Shown: positions 1 to 5,936 of the stretch, in pieces
Layout: each line of letters starts with the position of its first letter
Position numbering within the stretch: the first letter of the stretch is position 1
Source: Chloroflexota bacterium
GTDB taxonomy: Bacteria > Chloroflexota > Limnocylindria > QHBO01
Assembly (NCBI GenBank): GCA_005879775.1
Contig: VBJX01000168.1
Coordinates: forward strand, 1 to 5,936
Direction: 5' to 3'
Length of the DNA: 5,936 nucleotides
Notes under the pieces: model-generated
Told to the model about the DNA's origin: nothing
The model's database searches: none
What the model saw: the letters and a program-made list of their open reading frames with translations, nothing else
Translations under genes and position numbers: made by a program

Positions 1-1124
1 GTCAGCCCGGCGGCCGCCTGCTCGCCCGCCGCACCAAGGTCCCCGCCGCCTTCCGCTCCCAGGATCTGACCCACTACGACGTCCTCGAGCTGGCGGCCCG
101 CTTCGCCGCGGCCTTCCCCGACCGGCGTCGCCCGTTGCTGGTCGTCGGCCTGCGCACCGCGGGGTCTTACTTCGCCCCGCTGGTCCGCGCCGCCCTGGCC
201 GTGCTGGGATATGAAGACCTCGAGTCCGTGACCCTGCGGCCGAAGAAGGGCGTTGCTCCCTGGGAGCATGCGCCGCTCCTGCGCTGCGCCGCCCGCGGGG
301 CCCTGGCCCTGCTGGTCGACGAGCCCCCCGACACGGGGACCACCCTGGCCCGGGTGGTCGGGGTCCTTCGCGGGGCAGGGGTTTCCGCGCGCGACGTGGT
401 CGCCCTGCTGCCCATCCATCCCTCGCGGCGGGTCTGGCGGAGCGGGCACGATTCCCTGCCGCTTGCGGACGTGCGCGTCGTGGCCCTGGATCCCGAGGAG
501 TGGCACAAGCAACGGCTGCTCGATCCCGAGCTTGTCGAGCGTCGGCTGCGGCCCTACTTCCGGGCGCGGGGTTACGCGGGCGTGTCCGTCGTGGCCAGCC
601 CCGCGGCCGACCGGTTCAACCGCCACCTGCGTCTGCTCTCCGACGAGAAATACCACTCCCGCCTGAAGCGGGTCTACGAGGTGCGGCTGCAGACCGGCAG
701 CGGCCCTTCCGAGAGCCGGTTCGTGCTGGCGAAGAGCGTGGGCTGGGGATGGCTGGGCTACCACGCATTCCTGGCCAGCCAGTGCCTGAGTGAGTTCGTG
801 CCGCCCGTGCTGGGTCTGCGCGACGGGATCCTCTACACCGAGTGGCTGCCGCAGGCGGACGGGCCGGCGCTGGAACACGACCGGGAGGATCTGCCGGGCT
901 TGCTCGCGTCCTACGTGGCCACCCGCGTGCGGGGTCTCGCGCTCGCCGCCGATCCCGGGCCGGGGCTGGACCGCCAGAACCAGAAGGGGCCCGAGCTGCT
1001 GGCGGCCGCCCTGAGCGGAGCCTACGGCTGGAAGCCGGCCGCGGTGCTCGGGCGCAGCCGGCTGCAGCCCCAGCTGACGCGGAGATCCTGCCCGGTTCCC
1101 ACTTTCATCGACTCTCGATCCTGA
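1..1124 (+). CDS. Phosphoribosyltransferase-like / kinase-like protein, N-terminal part (5' partial, ends at a frame break)
   Basis: The frame is open from the left edge (first full codon at base 3), so the true start lies outside; a TTG at 135 falls inside the conserved domain and is not a credible start. Counting from base 3, residues about 20-180 look like a PRTase-fold domain: a strand-loop LLVVGLRTAGSYFAPL, then the PRPP-loop-like VDEPPDTGTTL (bases 315-347), with an acidic pair before a TGTT turn as in orotate or hypoxanthine PRTases. From about residue 195 a kinase-like N-lobe begins; the Lys in FVLAKSVG (codon 732-734) is a candidate ATP-binding lysine, and ILYTEWLPQ resembles the hinge of aminoglycoside-phosphotransferase folds. 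The frame ends at TGA 1122-1124, before the C-lobe, which continues in the frame one base back. The last 10-25 residues are probably out of frame. The PRTase and kinase calls rest on motifs; substrates are unknown. Likely the first cistron of the plus-strand operon. Confidence 0.72.
   Translation, partial: QPGGRLLARRTKVPAAFRSQDLTHYDVLELAARFAAAFPDRRRPLLVVGLRTAGSYFAPLVRAALAVLGYEDLESVTLRPKKGVAPWEHAPLLRCAARGALALLVDEPPDTGTTLARVVGVLRGAGVSARDVVALLPIHPSRRVWRSGHDSLPLADVRVVALDPEEWHKQRLLDPELVERRLRPYFRARGYAGVSVVASPAADRFNRHLRLLSDEKYHSRLKRVYEVRLQTGSGPSESRFVLAKSVGWGWLGYHAFLASQCLSEFVPPVLGLRDGILYTEWLPQADGPALEHDREDLPGLLASYVATRVRGLALAADPGPGLDRQNQKGPELLAAALSGAYGWKPAAVLGRSRLQPQLTRRSCPVPTFIDSRS
1050..1124 (+). other. 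Frame break joining the two halves of the PRTase-kinase-HAD gene
   Basis: Good coding sequence passes from the frame of codon 1053 to the frame of codon 1076, equivalent to one missing base. The upstream frame stops at TGA 1122-1124, in the middle of the LKTDFEHHG motif of the other frame. A run of four C at 1068-1071 is a good candidate: one more C would read ...SRLQPPADAEILPG... and join both halves without a gap. The position is inferred; anywhere from about 1050 to 1124 is formally possible. It may be a sequencing or assembly error, a true mutation, or less likely a programmed -1 shift, since no clear slippery heptamer is seen. Confidence 0.75.
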
Positions 1125-2341
1125 AGACCGACTTCGAGCACCACGGGATGGGCAAGACCGAGCTGAACGTCACCGATCCCGCCTACGACCTGGCGTCGGC
1201 CATCCTCCACTTCCGGCTCTCGCCCGCCGAGGAGCAGGCCCTGCTGCACCAATACCGCGAGCGGTCGGGGGACCGCCAGGTGGAGGACCGGCTGTTCTTC
1301 CAGAAGCTGCTGGCGGGCACCGCCGCCCGCGTCGCCGCCCTCGACAACCTGAGGGACCCGCGACTCCGCCACCGCCATCCGGAATTCAACTGCGCCTACA
1401 TCGAAGCCTGGGAGTTCCTGACCGCCCAGGCGGCGCGCTTCTGCGGCGCGCGGTGCCGGCCGGAGGAGCCGCCGCGCTGGCGCTCGCCGCTCCTGGTGAT
1501 GGACGTGGACGGCGTGCTGGACAAGCAGATCTTCGGCTTCCCCACCACCACCGCCGCCGGGATCGAGGCGCTACGGCTGTTGCACGCCCACGGCGTGGCC
1601 CTGGCCCTCAACACCGCGCGCACCCTGTCGGACGTGCAGGAGTACTGCCGGGCCTACGGCCTGGTGGGGGGGGTGGCCGAGTACGGCAGCGTGGCCTGGG
1701 ACGCGGTGAGCGGCCGCACGCGCGTGCTCGTGAGCCCGGAGTCGCGCGACGAGATGCACCGCCTGGCGGAGGCCCTCCGCCGGCTGCCCGGCGTCTTCCT
1801 CAACGATCATTACCAGCACTCCTTGCGAGCCTACACCTACGAGCGCGGCCGCACGGTTCCCCTGCCGACCGCACTCGTCCAGGGGCTGGTGTCCGACCTG
1901 CGCTTGCCGCACCTCGCGGTCCACCAGACCTACCTCGACACCACGGTGCTCGCGGCGGAGACGGACAAGGGCAAGGGCCTGCTCGCGCTCCTGGAACTGG
2001 CGGGAGGCGAGGGGCTCGAGACCATCGCCATCGGCGACTCGGAGCCGGACCTGCCCATGTTCCGGGTGGTCGGGCGCTCCTTCGCCCCGAGCCACATGTC
2101 GGGCCGCGGCATCGCCCGGCTGTTGGGCTGCAAGATCGCCCCCCGCTCCTACCAGGGAGGTCTCCTCAGCGCGGCGCGCTCGATCGTCCACCCCGGGGGC
2201 GGCACCTGCCCGCGCTGCGCGGGCGAGCGCCGGCCCCCCGGGCTGTGGTGGGAGCTGCTCGAGGCCGCCGATCGCCACCCCCTGGCCCTGCTGGTGCGGG
2301 CGATGGCCGACCCCCGCGCCCTCGAAGCCTTCCGTCGATGA
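1076..2341 (+). CDS. Kinase-like C-lobe fused to HAD-superfamily phosphatase (C-terminal part of the same gene)
   Basis: This frame continues the preceding fragment after a frame break; the left limit is where homology-like sequence begins, not a start codon (first in-frame ATG is 1148). Residues 1-60 hold a kinase C-lobe motif: LKTDFEHHGMGKTELN followed by DPAYDLA, the metal-binding acidic and 'DP.yDLA' pattern of aminoglycoside-phosphotransferase-like folds. Residues about 138-355 are a HAD phosphatase with all four motifs: DVDGVLD (1502-1522, nucleophile and acid/base Asp), Thr of LNTAR (1613-1615), Lys of TDKGKG (1967-1969 or 1973-1975) and GDSEPD (2033-2050). The segment between motifs II and III is a long C2-type cap, as in Cof and sucrose-phosphate-phosphatase relatives, so a phosphosugar-like substrate is plausible. 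A tail of about 45 residues carries a CPRC pair (2207-2218). The stop overlaps the methyltransferase start (ATGA). HAD call firm, kinase call moderate, pathway unknown. Confidence 0.8.
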   Translation, partial: DAEILPGSHFHRLSILKTDFEHHGMGKTELNVTDPAYDLASAILHFRLSPAEEQALLHQYRERSGDRQVEDRLFFQKLLAGTAARVAALDNLRDPRLRHRHPEFNCAYIEAWEFLTAQAARFCGARCRPEEPPRWRSPLLVMDVDGVLDKQIFGFPTTTAAGIEALRLLHAHGVALALNTARTLSDVQEYCRAYGLVGGVAEYGSVAWDAVSGRTRVLVSPESRDEMHRLAEALRRLPGVFLNDHYQHSLRAYTYERGRTVPLPTALVQGLVSDLRLPHLAVHQTYLDTTVLAAETDKGKGLLALLELAGGEGLETIAIGDSEPDLPMFRVVGRSFAPSHMSGRGIARLLGCKIAPRSYQGGLLSAARSIVHPGGGTCPRCAGERRPPGLWWELLEAADRHPLALLVRAMADPRALEAFRR

Positions 2342-3030
2342 GGCCGGCCCTGGCGCATGCCCACCCTTCCGAGGCTCCGGCCGGCGTGGTGGACCATCTG
2401 CGCCAGCGAAGCCGGGAAGGCCGGCCGGTGGTGATCGACCTGGGCTGCGGTGCACGCAAGACACCCGATGCGTTCGGAGTGGACGTGGCGCCTCTTCCCG
2501 GGGTGGACCTCGTGCACGACCTCCGGAGCCTCCCCTACCCCCTGCCCGAAGACTGTGCCGACCAGGTCGTGCTCTACCACGTGCTGGAGCACTTCGCGGA
2601 TCCCCTGCCGGTGCTGGAGGAGGTGTGGCGCATCGCCCGACCCGGAAGCCGGGTGCTGATCCGCACCCCGCATTACTCCGGGGTCTACGCCTGGAAGGAC
2701 CCCACCCACCGCCGGGCCTTCACCTCCGAGTCGTTCCACTACTTCGGCGAGAACGGCTACTCGTACTACACGCACGCGCGCTTCCGGGTCGCGAGCGTCC
2801 GACTCAAGTACTTCATGGAGGAGCATCTCTGGCCCTGGCCGCACCGGGCCTGGGCCCGCGCGGTGCAATGGGTGCTCGACCGGCACCCCACCTTCGGTGA
2901 GCGGTTCCTCTGCTTCCTGGTGGGAGGCATCGACGAGCTGCAGGTTACCCTCGAAGCCGTCAAGACCCCACTGCTCCCAGGGGGCCCGGGGCCCCCGCCC
3001 GGCGAGATCAAGGCGACGGAGGCATCGTGA
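2338..3030 (+). CDS. Class I SAM-dependent methyltransferase (Methyltransf_11 type)
   Basis: A 230-residue protein, the usual size for a stand-alone class I methyltransferase. Residues 31-50 give the SAM-binding motif VVIDLGCGARKTPDAFGVDV: the strand and glycine loop DLGCG, then an Asp at the end of strand 2 that would contact the ribose of SAM. LYHVLEHFADPLPVLEE (79-95) and RPGSRVLIRTPHYS (101-114) match the motif IV and post-motif strands of the Methyltransf_11 group. The substrate is not evident; similar enzymes act on sugars, lipids and small metabolites. No signal peptide or membrane segment is seen, so it should be cytosolic. ATG 2338 overlaps the HAD stop as ATGA and no strong Shine-Dalgarno precedes it, so translational coupling is likely. 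The last 20 residues are Gly/Pro-rich and probably disordered. The stop TGA 3028-3030 overlaps a GTG, suggesting coupling to the next gene. Confidence 0.88.
   Translation: MRPALAHAHPSEAPAGVVDHLRQRSREGRPVVIDLGCGARKTPDAFGVDVAPLPGVDLVHDLRSLPYPLPEDCADQVVLYHVLEHFADPLPVLEEVWRIARPGSRVLIRTPHYSGVYAWKDPTHRRAFTSESFHYFGENGYSYYTHARFRVASVRLKYFMEEHLWPWPHRAWARAVQWVLDRHPTFGERFLCFLVGGIDELQVTLEAVKTPLLPGGPGPPPGEIKATEAS
2980..2996. repeat. Perfect G/C palindrome inside the methyltransferase 3' end
   Basis: Eight bases (GGGGGCCC) at 2980-2987 and their reverse complement at 2989-2996 flank a single G. As a hairpin this gives about 7 bp with a 3-base loop. It encodes the Gly/Pro-rich tail of the methyltransferase and has no following T-run, so it is not a classical terminator. 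It may simply reflect composition. Confidence 0.5.
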
Positions 3031-3056
3031 CCGCGCATGGGGCCGAGCGCGGTCGC
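3027..3056 (+). repeat. Inverted repeat (10-bp stem, 10-base loop) on the methyltransferase/DUF4202 junction
   Basis: GTGACCGCGC at 3027-3036 pairs with GCGCGGTCGC at 3047-3056, with one G-T wobble; the inner 8 bp are perfect. The loop, 3037-3046, is ATGGGGCCGA. The left arm contains the GTGA that is both the methyltransferase stop and the expected start of the next gene. The following bases are not T-rich, so a Rho-independent terminator is not supported. It could affect coupling or mRNA processing, or it could be a spot where base calls drop out. Confidence 0.6.
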
Positions 3057-3556
3057 TCTGGAATATAGCCGACTTCCTGATCCAGGACGTGGAAGCGTGG
3101 GTGCAGCGTCTGGTCGAGGGACCCAGCCTCGCCCTGAGGCTCGCCGCCCGCGGGCAGCACCTGGAGCGCTGGGCGATTCCGCGCCGCCAGTTCCCCGAGG
3201 GCCGCGGCGGCTACCTGCGCTGGAGGAGCGCCGTCCACGAGCGTCAGGGTCGGCGCGCCCGCGAGCTGGTGGCGGGAGCGGGCGGCGACCCGGCCCTCGC
3301 CGAGCGCGTGGCCCGGCTCGTGGCCAAGACCGCGCCCCCCGACGATCCCGAGGCCCAGGCCATCGAGGACGCGGCCTGCCTCGTGTTCCTCGAGACCGAG
3401 CTCGGCGAGTTCGTGCGGGAGCAGCCCCGCGACAAGGTGATCGACGTCCTGCGGAAGACCTGGAACAAGAGGATGAGCCCGAAGGGGAGAGCGCTGGCCC
3501 TGGGACTGGCCCTGCCCGCCGAGGCCCAGGATCTGATTCGCGCCGCCCTGGGCTGA
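3029..3556 (+). CDS. DUF4202-family protein, start unresolved
   Basis: The body matches the DUF4202 pattern as I remember it: LRLAARGQHLERWAIPRRQF, then GGYLRWR, then QAIEDAACLVFLE, then KVIDVLRKTWNKRMSPKG. The conserved His, Glu and Asp suggest a helical, possibly metal-binding protein, but no function is established for the family. Homology-like sequence starts near 3068 (ADFLIQDVEAW), giving about 162 residues against my recollection of 190-200 for typical members, so the N-terminus is short or lost. No good in-frame start exists: GTG 3089 and GTG 3101 lie inside the conserved helix, and the frame is open back into the methyltransferase gene. The natural start, GTG 3027 in a GTGA overlap, is in another frame and meets TAG at 3066-3068. 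One missing base between about 3050 and 3066 would repair it. The left coordinate is nominal. It ends 4 bases from the convergent permease gene. Confidence 0.75.
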   Translation, partial: DRAWGRARSLWNIADFLIQDVEAWVQRLVEGPSLALRLAARGQHLERWAIPRRQFPEGRGGYLRWRSAVHERQGRRARELVAGAGGDPALAERVARLVAKTAPPDDPEAQAIEDAACLVFLETELGEFVREQPRDKVIDVLRKTWNKRMSPKGRALALGLALPAEAQDLIRAALG

Positions 3557-3560
3557 GGCC

Positions 3561-3947
3561 CTATTCGTAGCGCAGCGCGCGGATGGGATCCACCCGGCTG
3601 GCCCGCCGGGCGGGAATGAAGCCGGCCAGGGCCGCCGCCAGGGCCAGGCTCAGGACCGCGAGGCCGAGGGTGAAGGGGTCGGCGAAGTGCACCCCGAAGA
3701 GCTGGCTCCGCGCGTACCGCGCGAGGGCGAGGGCCGCGGGAAGGCCGACCACGAGGCCGATTCCCACCAGGAGCAGGGCCTCGCGCAGGACCAGCCAGAC
3801 GACGTCCCCCCCGAACGCGCCCAGGGCCATGCGGATTCCGATCTCCCGGGTGCGGCGAGCGACGTTGTAGGCCATGACGCCGTAGAGGCCCACGCTCGCG
3901 AGCACGGTGGCCAGGAGCCCGAAGGACGCGGAGAGCCCGGCGATCGG
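3561..3947 (-). CDS. ADOP-type permease, C-terminal FtsX domain (fragment after a frame break)
   Basis: This is the last 126 to 128 residues of the minus-strand permease, in a different frame from the rest; the first matching residues are AGLSASFGLLATVLASVGLY, just downstream of the break. It holds the second FtsX domain: a first membrane helix (LATVLASVGLYGVMAY), the cytoplasmic signature REIGIRMALGA (about 3816-3848), a helix ALLLVGIGLVVGLPAALAL and a final helix GLAVLSLALAAALAGFIPA, then the typical ending PARRASRVDPIRALRYE and stop TAG (3561-3563). The signature repeats EIAVRLALGA of the first half (5050-5079), showing the internal duplication that defines the family. The ATG at 3905 lies inside the first helix and should not be read as a true start. 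Confidence 0.82.
   Translation of the reverse strand, partial: PIAGLSASFGLLATVLASVGLYGVMAYNVARRTREIGIRMALGAFGGDVVWLVLREALLLVGIGLVVGLPAALALARYARSQLFGVHFADPFTLGLAVLSLALAAALAGFIPARRASRVDPIRALRYE
3940..3947 (-). other. Frame break with apparent loss of about seven codons in the permease gene
   Basis: The upstream frame reads VRTMEQRVTDR down to 3940; the downstream frame is open only from 3947 (a TGA precedes it at 3950-3948) and reads PIAGLSASFGLLA. In related permeases, as I recall them, about seven more residues sit between the 'MEQ.V' segment and 'LS.FFGLLA'. The frame difference fits a deletion of 3n+2 bases; 20 bases would account for both observations. It could be a real deletion or a consensus error. 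Confidence 0.75.
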
Positions 3948-5936
3948 TCACGCGCTGCTCCATCGTCCGCACTCCGTAGAGGGGAAGGTGCGGGTCCAGC
4001 TTCCGCACCCGGTCGCGGGCGAGGGACACCAGGGCTTCCGGGGCCAGGGTCGTGCGCACGTAGACCGTCATGTCACCCACGAACCGGCTGGCCAGGTAGG
4101 GGATGAACATCTGGATGGGGATCTCGTCCCGGAGGGTGGTGTACTTGATGTCCTTGATGACGCCCACGATCTCCATGTCCGTGGGCGTCCCCGGATCGCT
4201 GCCGAAGCCCACGTGACGGCCCAGCGGGCTCGCCTCGCCGAAGAATCGCCGGGCGAACTTCTCGTTGACGATCACCACCCGGGGCGTGAAGTCGTCGTCG
4301 CCGCTCCCGTGCTTGACCTGCGCCGTGTCCTGCACCGTGAAGTCCCGCCCGGCCACGACGGGGACGTCCAGGGCCGCGAAGTAGCCGGGACCGATCGAGT
4401 TCATGTAGGCCTGGGTGTTCTCCTGGGGCGCTCTCAGGTGGCCCTCGACGGTCACCCCGCTGTCCCACTCGTTGTCCTGCAGGATGCCGACGCTGGCCGC
4501 CCCGACCGCCTTCACGCCGGGCAGTCCACCCAGCTCCTCCGTGAGCTGCTTGTAGAAGGCCTTGCTCTGGTCGACCTTGTAGGCGTTCAGCGAAGGGTCG
4601 AGGTTGAAGGCCAGGAGCCGCTCGGTGGGGAAGCCGGGGCCCAGCCGGCGCAGGTTCATGAGGCTCCGCACGAAGAGCCCCGCCCCCACGAGCAGCAGCA
4701 GGGAGAGCGCGACCTGGGCGGCGACCAGGGCCTTGCGGAAGCGGGCCTGCCGCGCTCCCCCCGCCAGGGCGCCCGCCTGGTCCTTCAGGGTGGGGGCGAG
4801 GTCGGGACGCGTGGACTGCAGCGCCGGAGCGAGACCGAAGACGAGCGCGGTCACGATCGCCACCGCCGCCGTGAAGAGCAGGATGCGGAGGTCGGGCGCG
4901 GGCGAGAGCTTCAGCGACGCGGCGTCCGGCGGGAGGAGTCCGAAGACCATCCGGTCGGTGGCGTAGGCCATCCCTGCCCCGGCGATCGCGCCCAGGACCG
5001 CGAGCACGAGGCTCTCCACCAGGAGCAGCCGCACGATGCGGCGGCGGGTCGCGCCCAGGGCCAGCCGCACCGCGATCTCCTTGTCGCGAGCGGCCGCGCG
5101 GGCGATGAGGAGGTTGGCCACGTTGGCGCAGGCGATGAGCAGCACGCCGCCGGTCAGGCCCATCAGCAGGAGCAGGGGCGTCTCGAGCTGGCGTCTCAGG
5201 TACGACCGGCCCTGGCCGCCGGGCAGGACGTCGAGCACGTTGCGCAGGAAGGCCTCGCGGGCCTCGACGGAGGCGTTCCGGAAGGCGGCCTCCTCGACCT
5301 CCATCTCGAGCACGCCCTTGAAGAACGGCTGCAGGGACGCCTTCGCCTGGGCCAGGGTGACTCCGGGCTTCAGCCGTCCGAAGGCGTTGACGAACCGCGA
5401 CCGCCGGTCCTTGAGCGCGTCCCAGAGCGGCGTCATCTGGGCCTTCATCATCATGGGCACGAAGACCTGGGGGACGAACTCGAGCTGAACCCCGTCGAAG
5501 CCGGCCGCCGCCACCCCCAGGACAGTCATGTTGTGCCCGTTCAAGATCAGGGTCTTCCCCACCACGCTGGGGTCGGCCGCGAAGCGGGTCCTCCAGTAGG
5601 CGTGGCTGAGGACGACCAGCGGATGCCCGCCCGGCGTCTGGTCCTCTTCGGGAGTGAAGGTGCGCCCGAGGACCGCCCCCACACCCAGGACCGGGAAGTA
5701 CGTCCCCGACACCAGCTCGGCGGACACCCGCTCGGTCTGCCCCCCGAAGCTGAGGCTCACCGAGGTGGGGAACCGGCAGAACATGCCGCTGAACACCTGG
5801 TTGTTCCGGGTGAGGTCCTCGTACAGGGGATAGGAGATCGCGTTCCCGCCCCAGTTGTTCCCGTAATGGCTGCCGACCATCGTGAGAAGGGCGATCCGCT
5901 CCGGCTCCTGGACCGGCAACCGGCGGAGCAGGACCT
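3940..5936 (-). CDS. ADOP / MacB-FtsX-type ABC permease, N-terminal and central part (5' end outside the window)
   Basis: An inner-membrane permease of the MacB/FtsX class, of the type called acidobacterial duplicated orphan permease because it usually lacks an adjacent ATPase gene. The frame is open to the right edge (VLLRRLPVQEPERIALL at the border is the usual sequence after the first helix), so the start and roughly the first 60-100 residues are missing; TTG 5919 is not the start. Counting from 5919: a periplasmic MacB core domain (about 1-245, with YFPVLGVGAVLGRTFTPEED); an FtsX domain with helices near 249-272, 298-320 and 345-367; a further helix at 398-418; and a second periplasmic core domain (about 430-650, with YFAALDVPVVAGRDF and VVIVNEKFARRFFG). 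The frame leaves the family at about residue 660; beyond it the same frame reads arginine-rich nonsense through the convergent gene. The substrate is unknown; MacB relatives export peptides, toxins or lipoproteins. Confidence 0.88.

Noticed and set aside
135..1124. TTG at 135 as the true start of the first gene
   Set aside because: It falls within a conserved-looking strand of the PRTase domain, and the frame stays open with protein-like sequence to the left edge.
1100..1130. Programmed -1 frameshift between the two halves of the multidomain gene
   Set aside because: No X-XXY-YYZ slippery heptamer with a clear downstream stem was found near the stop; a lost base is simpler.
1453..2337. Possible N-terminal extension of the methyltransferase in its own frame
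   Set aside because: The translation is an Arg/Gly/Ala-rich shadow of the HAD gene; ATG 2338 overlaps the HAD stop and precedes the SAM motif at a normal distance.
1571..2464. Long minus-strand open frame (297 codons) opposite the HAD domain
   Set aside because: Antisense shadow in G+C-rich sequence; no recognisable motifs, while the plus strand carries all HAD motifs.
2149..2886. Minus-strand open frame (245 codons) opposite the methyltransferase
   Set aside because: Shadow of a well-supported plus-strand gene; Arg/Gly/Pro-rich with no domain pattern.
3550..3561. GGGC-TGAG-GCCC inverted repeat between the convergent stops, as a bidirectional terminator
   Set aside because: The stem is only 4 bp and no T-run follows on either strand.
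3244..3939. The permease reading frame extending on the minus strand through the break to 3244
   Set aside because: Past about 3940 it is low-complexity Arg/Pro/Gly sequence and then the antisense of the DUF4202 gene; the real C-terminus is in another frame and stops at 3561.

Overview
The window is a G+C-rich stretch (about 70% by eye) of bacterial chromosome-like sequence. The best lineage clue is on the minus strand: a large FtsX/MacB-type permease of the 'acidobacterial duplicated orphan permease' (ADOP) kind. That family is greatly expanded in Acidobacteriota and also occurs in other G+C-rich phyla such as Gemmatimonadota and Myxococcota. An Acidobacteriota-like genome, possibly metagenome-assembled, is the simplest reading, but the sequence alone does not fix the phylum.

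Layout. Bases 1-3556 hold a plus-strand, tightly packed gene set. (a) A multidomain gene runs in from the left edge. In order it encodes a phosphoribosyltransferase-like (PRTase) domain with a PRPP loop, a kinase-like domain (aminoglycoside-phosphotransferase/choline-kinase type) and a HAD-superfamily phosphatase domain. It is split by a one-base frame break near 1050-1124, so it appears as two reading frames, 1-1124 and about 1076-2341. (b) A class I SAM-dependent methyltransferase follows (2338-3030), starting in an ATGA overlap with the HAD stop. (c) A DUF4202-family protein ends at 3556. Its start is unclear: the natural GTGA start at 3027 is out of frame with the body of the gene, and a 10-bp hairpin lies exactly on this junction. 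Bases 3561-5936 hold the ADOP permease on the minus strand, convergent with the DUF4202 gene and only 4 bases from it. Its 5' end lies beyond the right edge of the window. It too has a frame break (near 3940-3947), apparently with about seven codons missing.

How the genes may work together. The overlaps suggest co-transcription and translational coupling of PRTase-kinase-HAD, methyltransferase and DUF4202. The chemistry implied by the domains (PRPP or phosphosugar handling, phosphorylation, phosphate removal, methylation) would suit a small pathway making or modifying a phosphorylated sugar- or nucleoside-like metabolite. This is inference: I recognise no named pathway. The permease is probably an unrelated transcription unit.

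The two clear frame breaks and one suspected one within 6 kb mean that consensus error, or real decay of the locus, must be considered before any of these genes is treated as functional. No tRNA, rRNA, CRISPR array, insertion sequence or convincing promoter was seen. The only gap between genes is 3557-3560.
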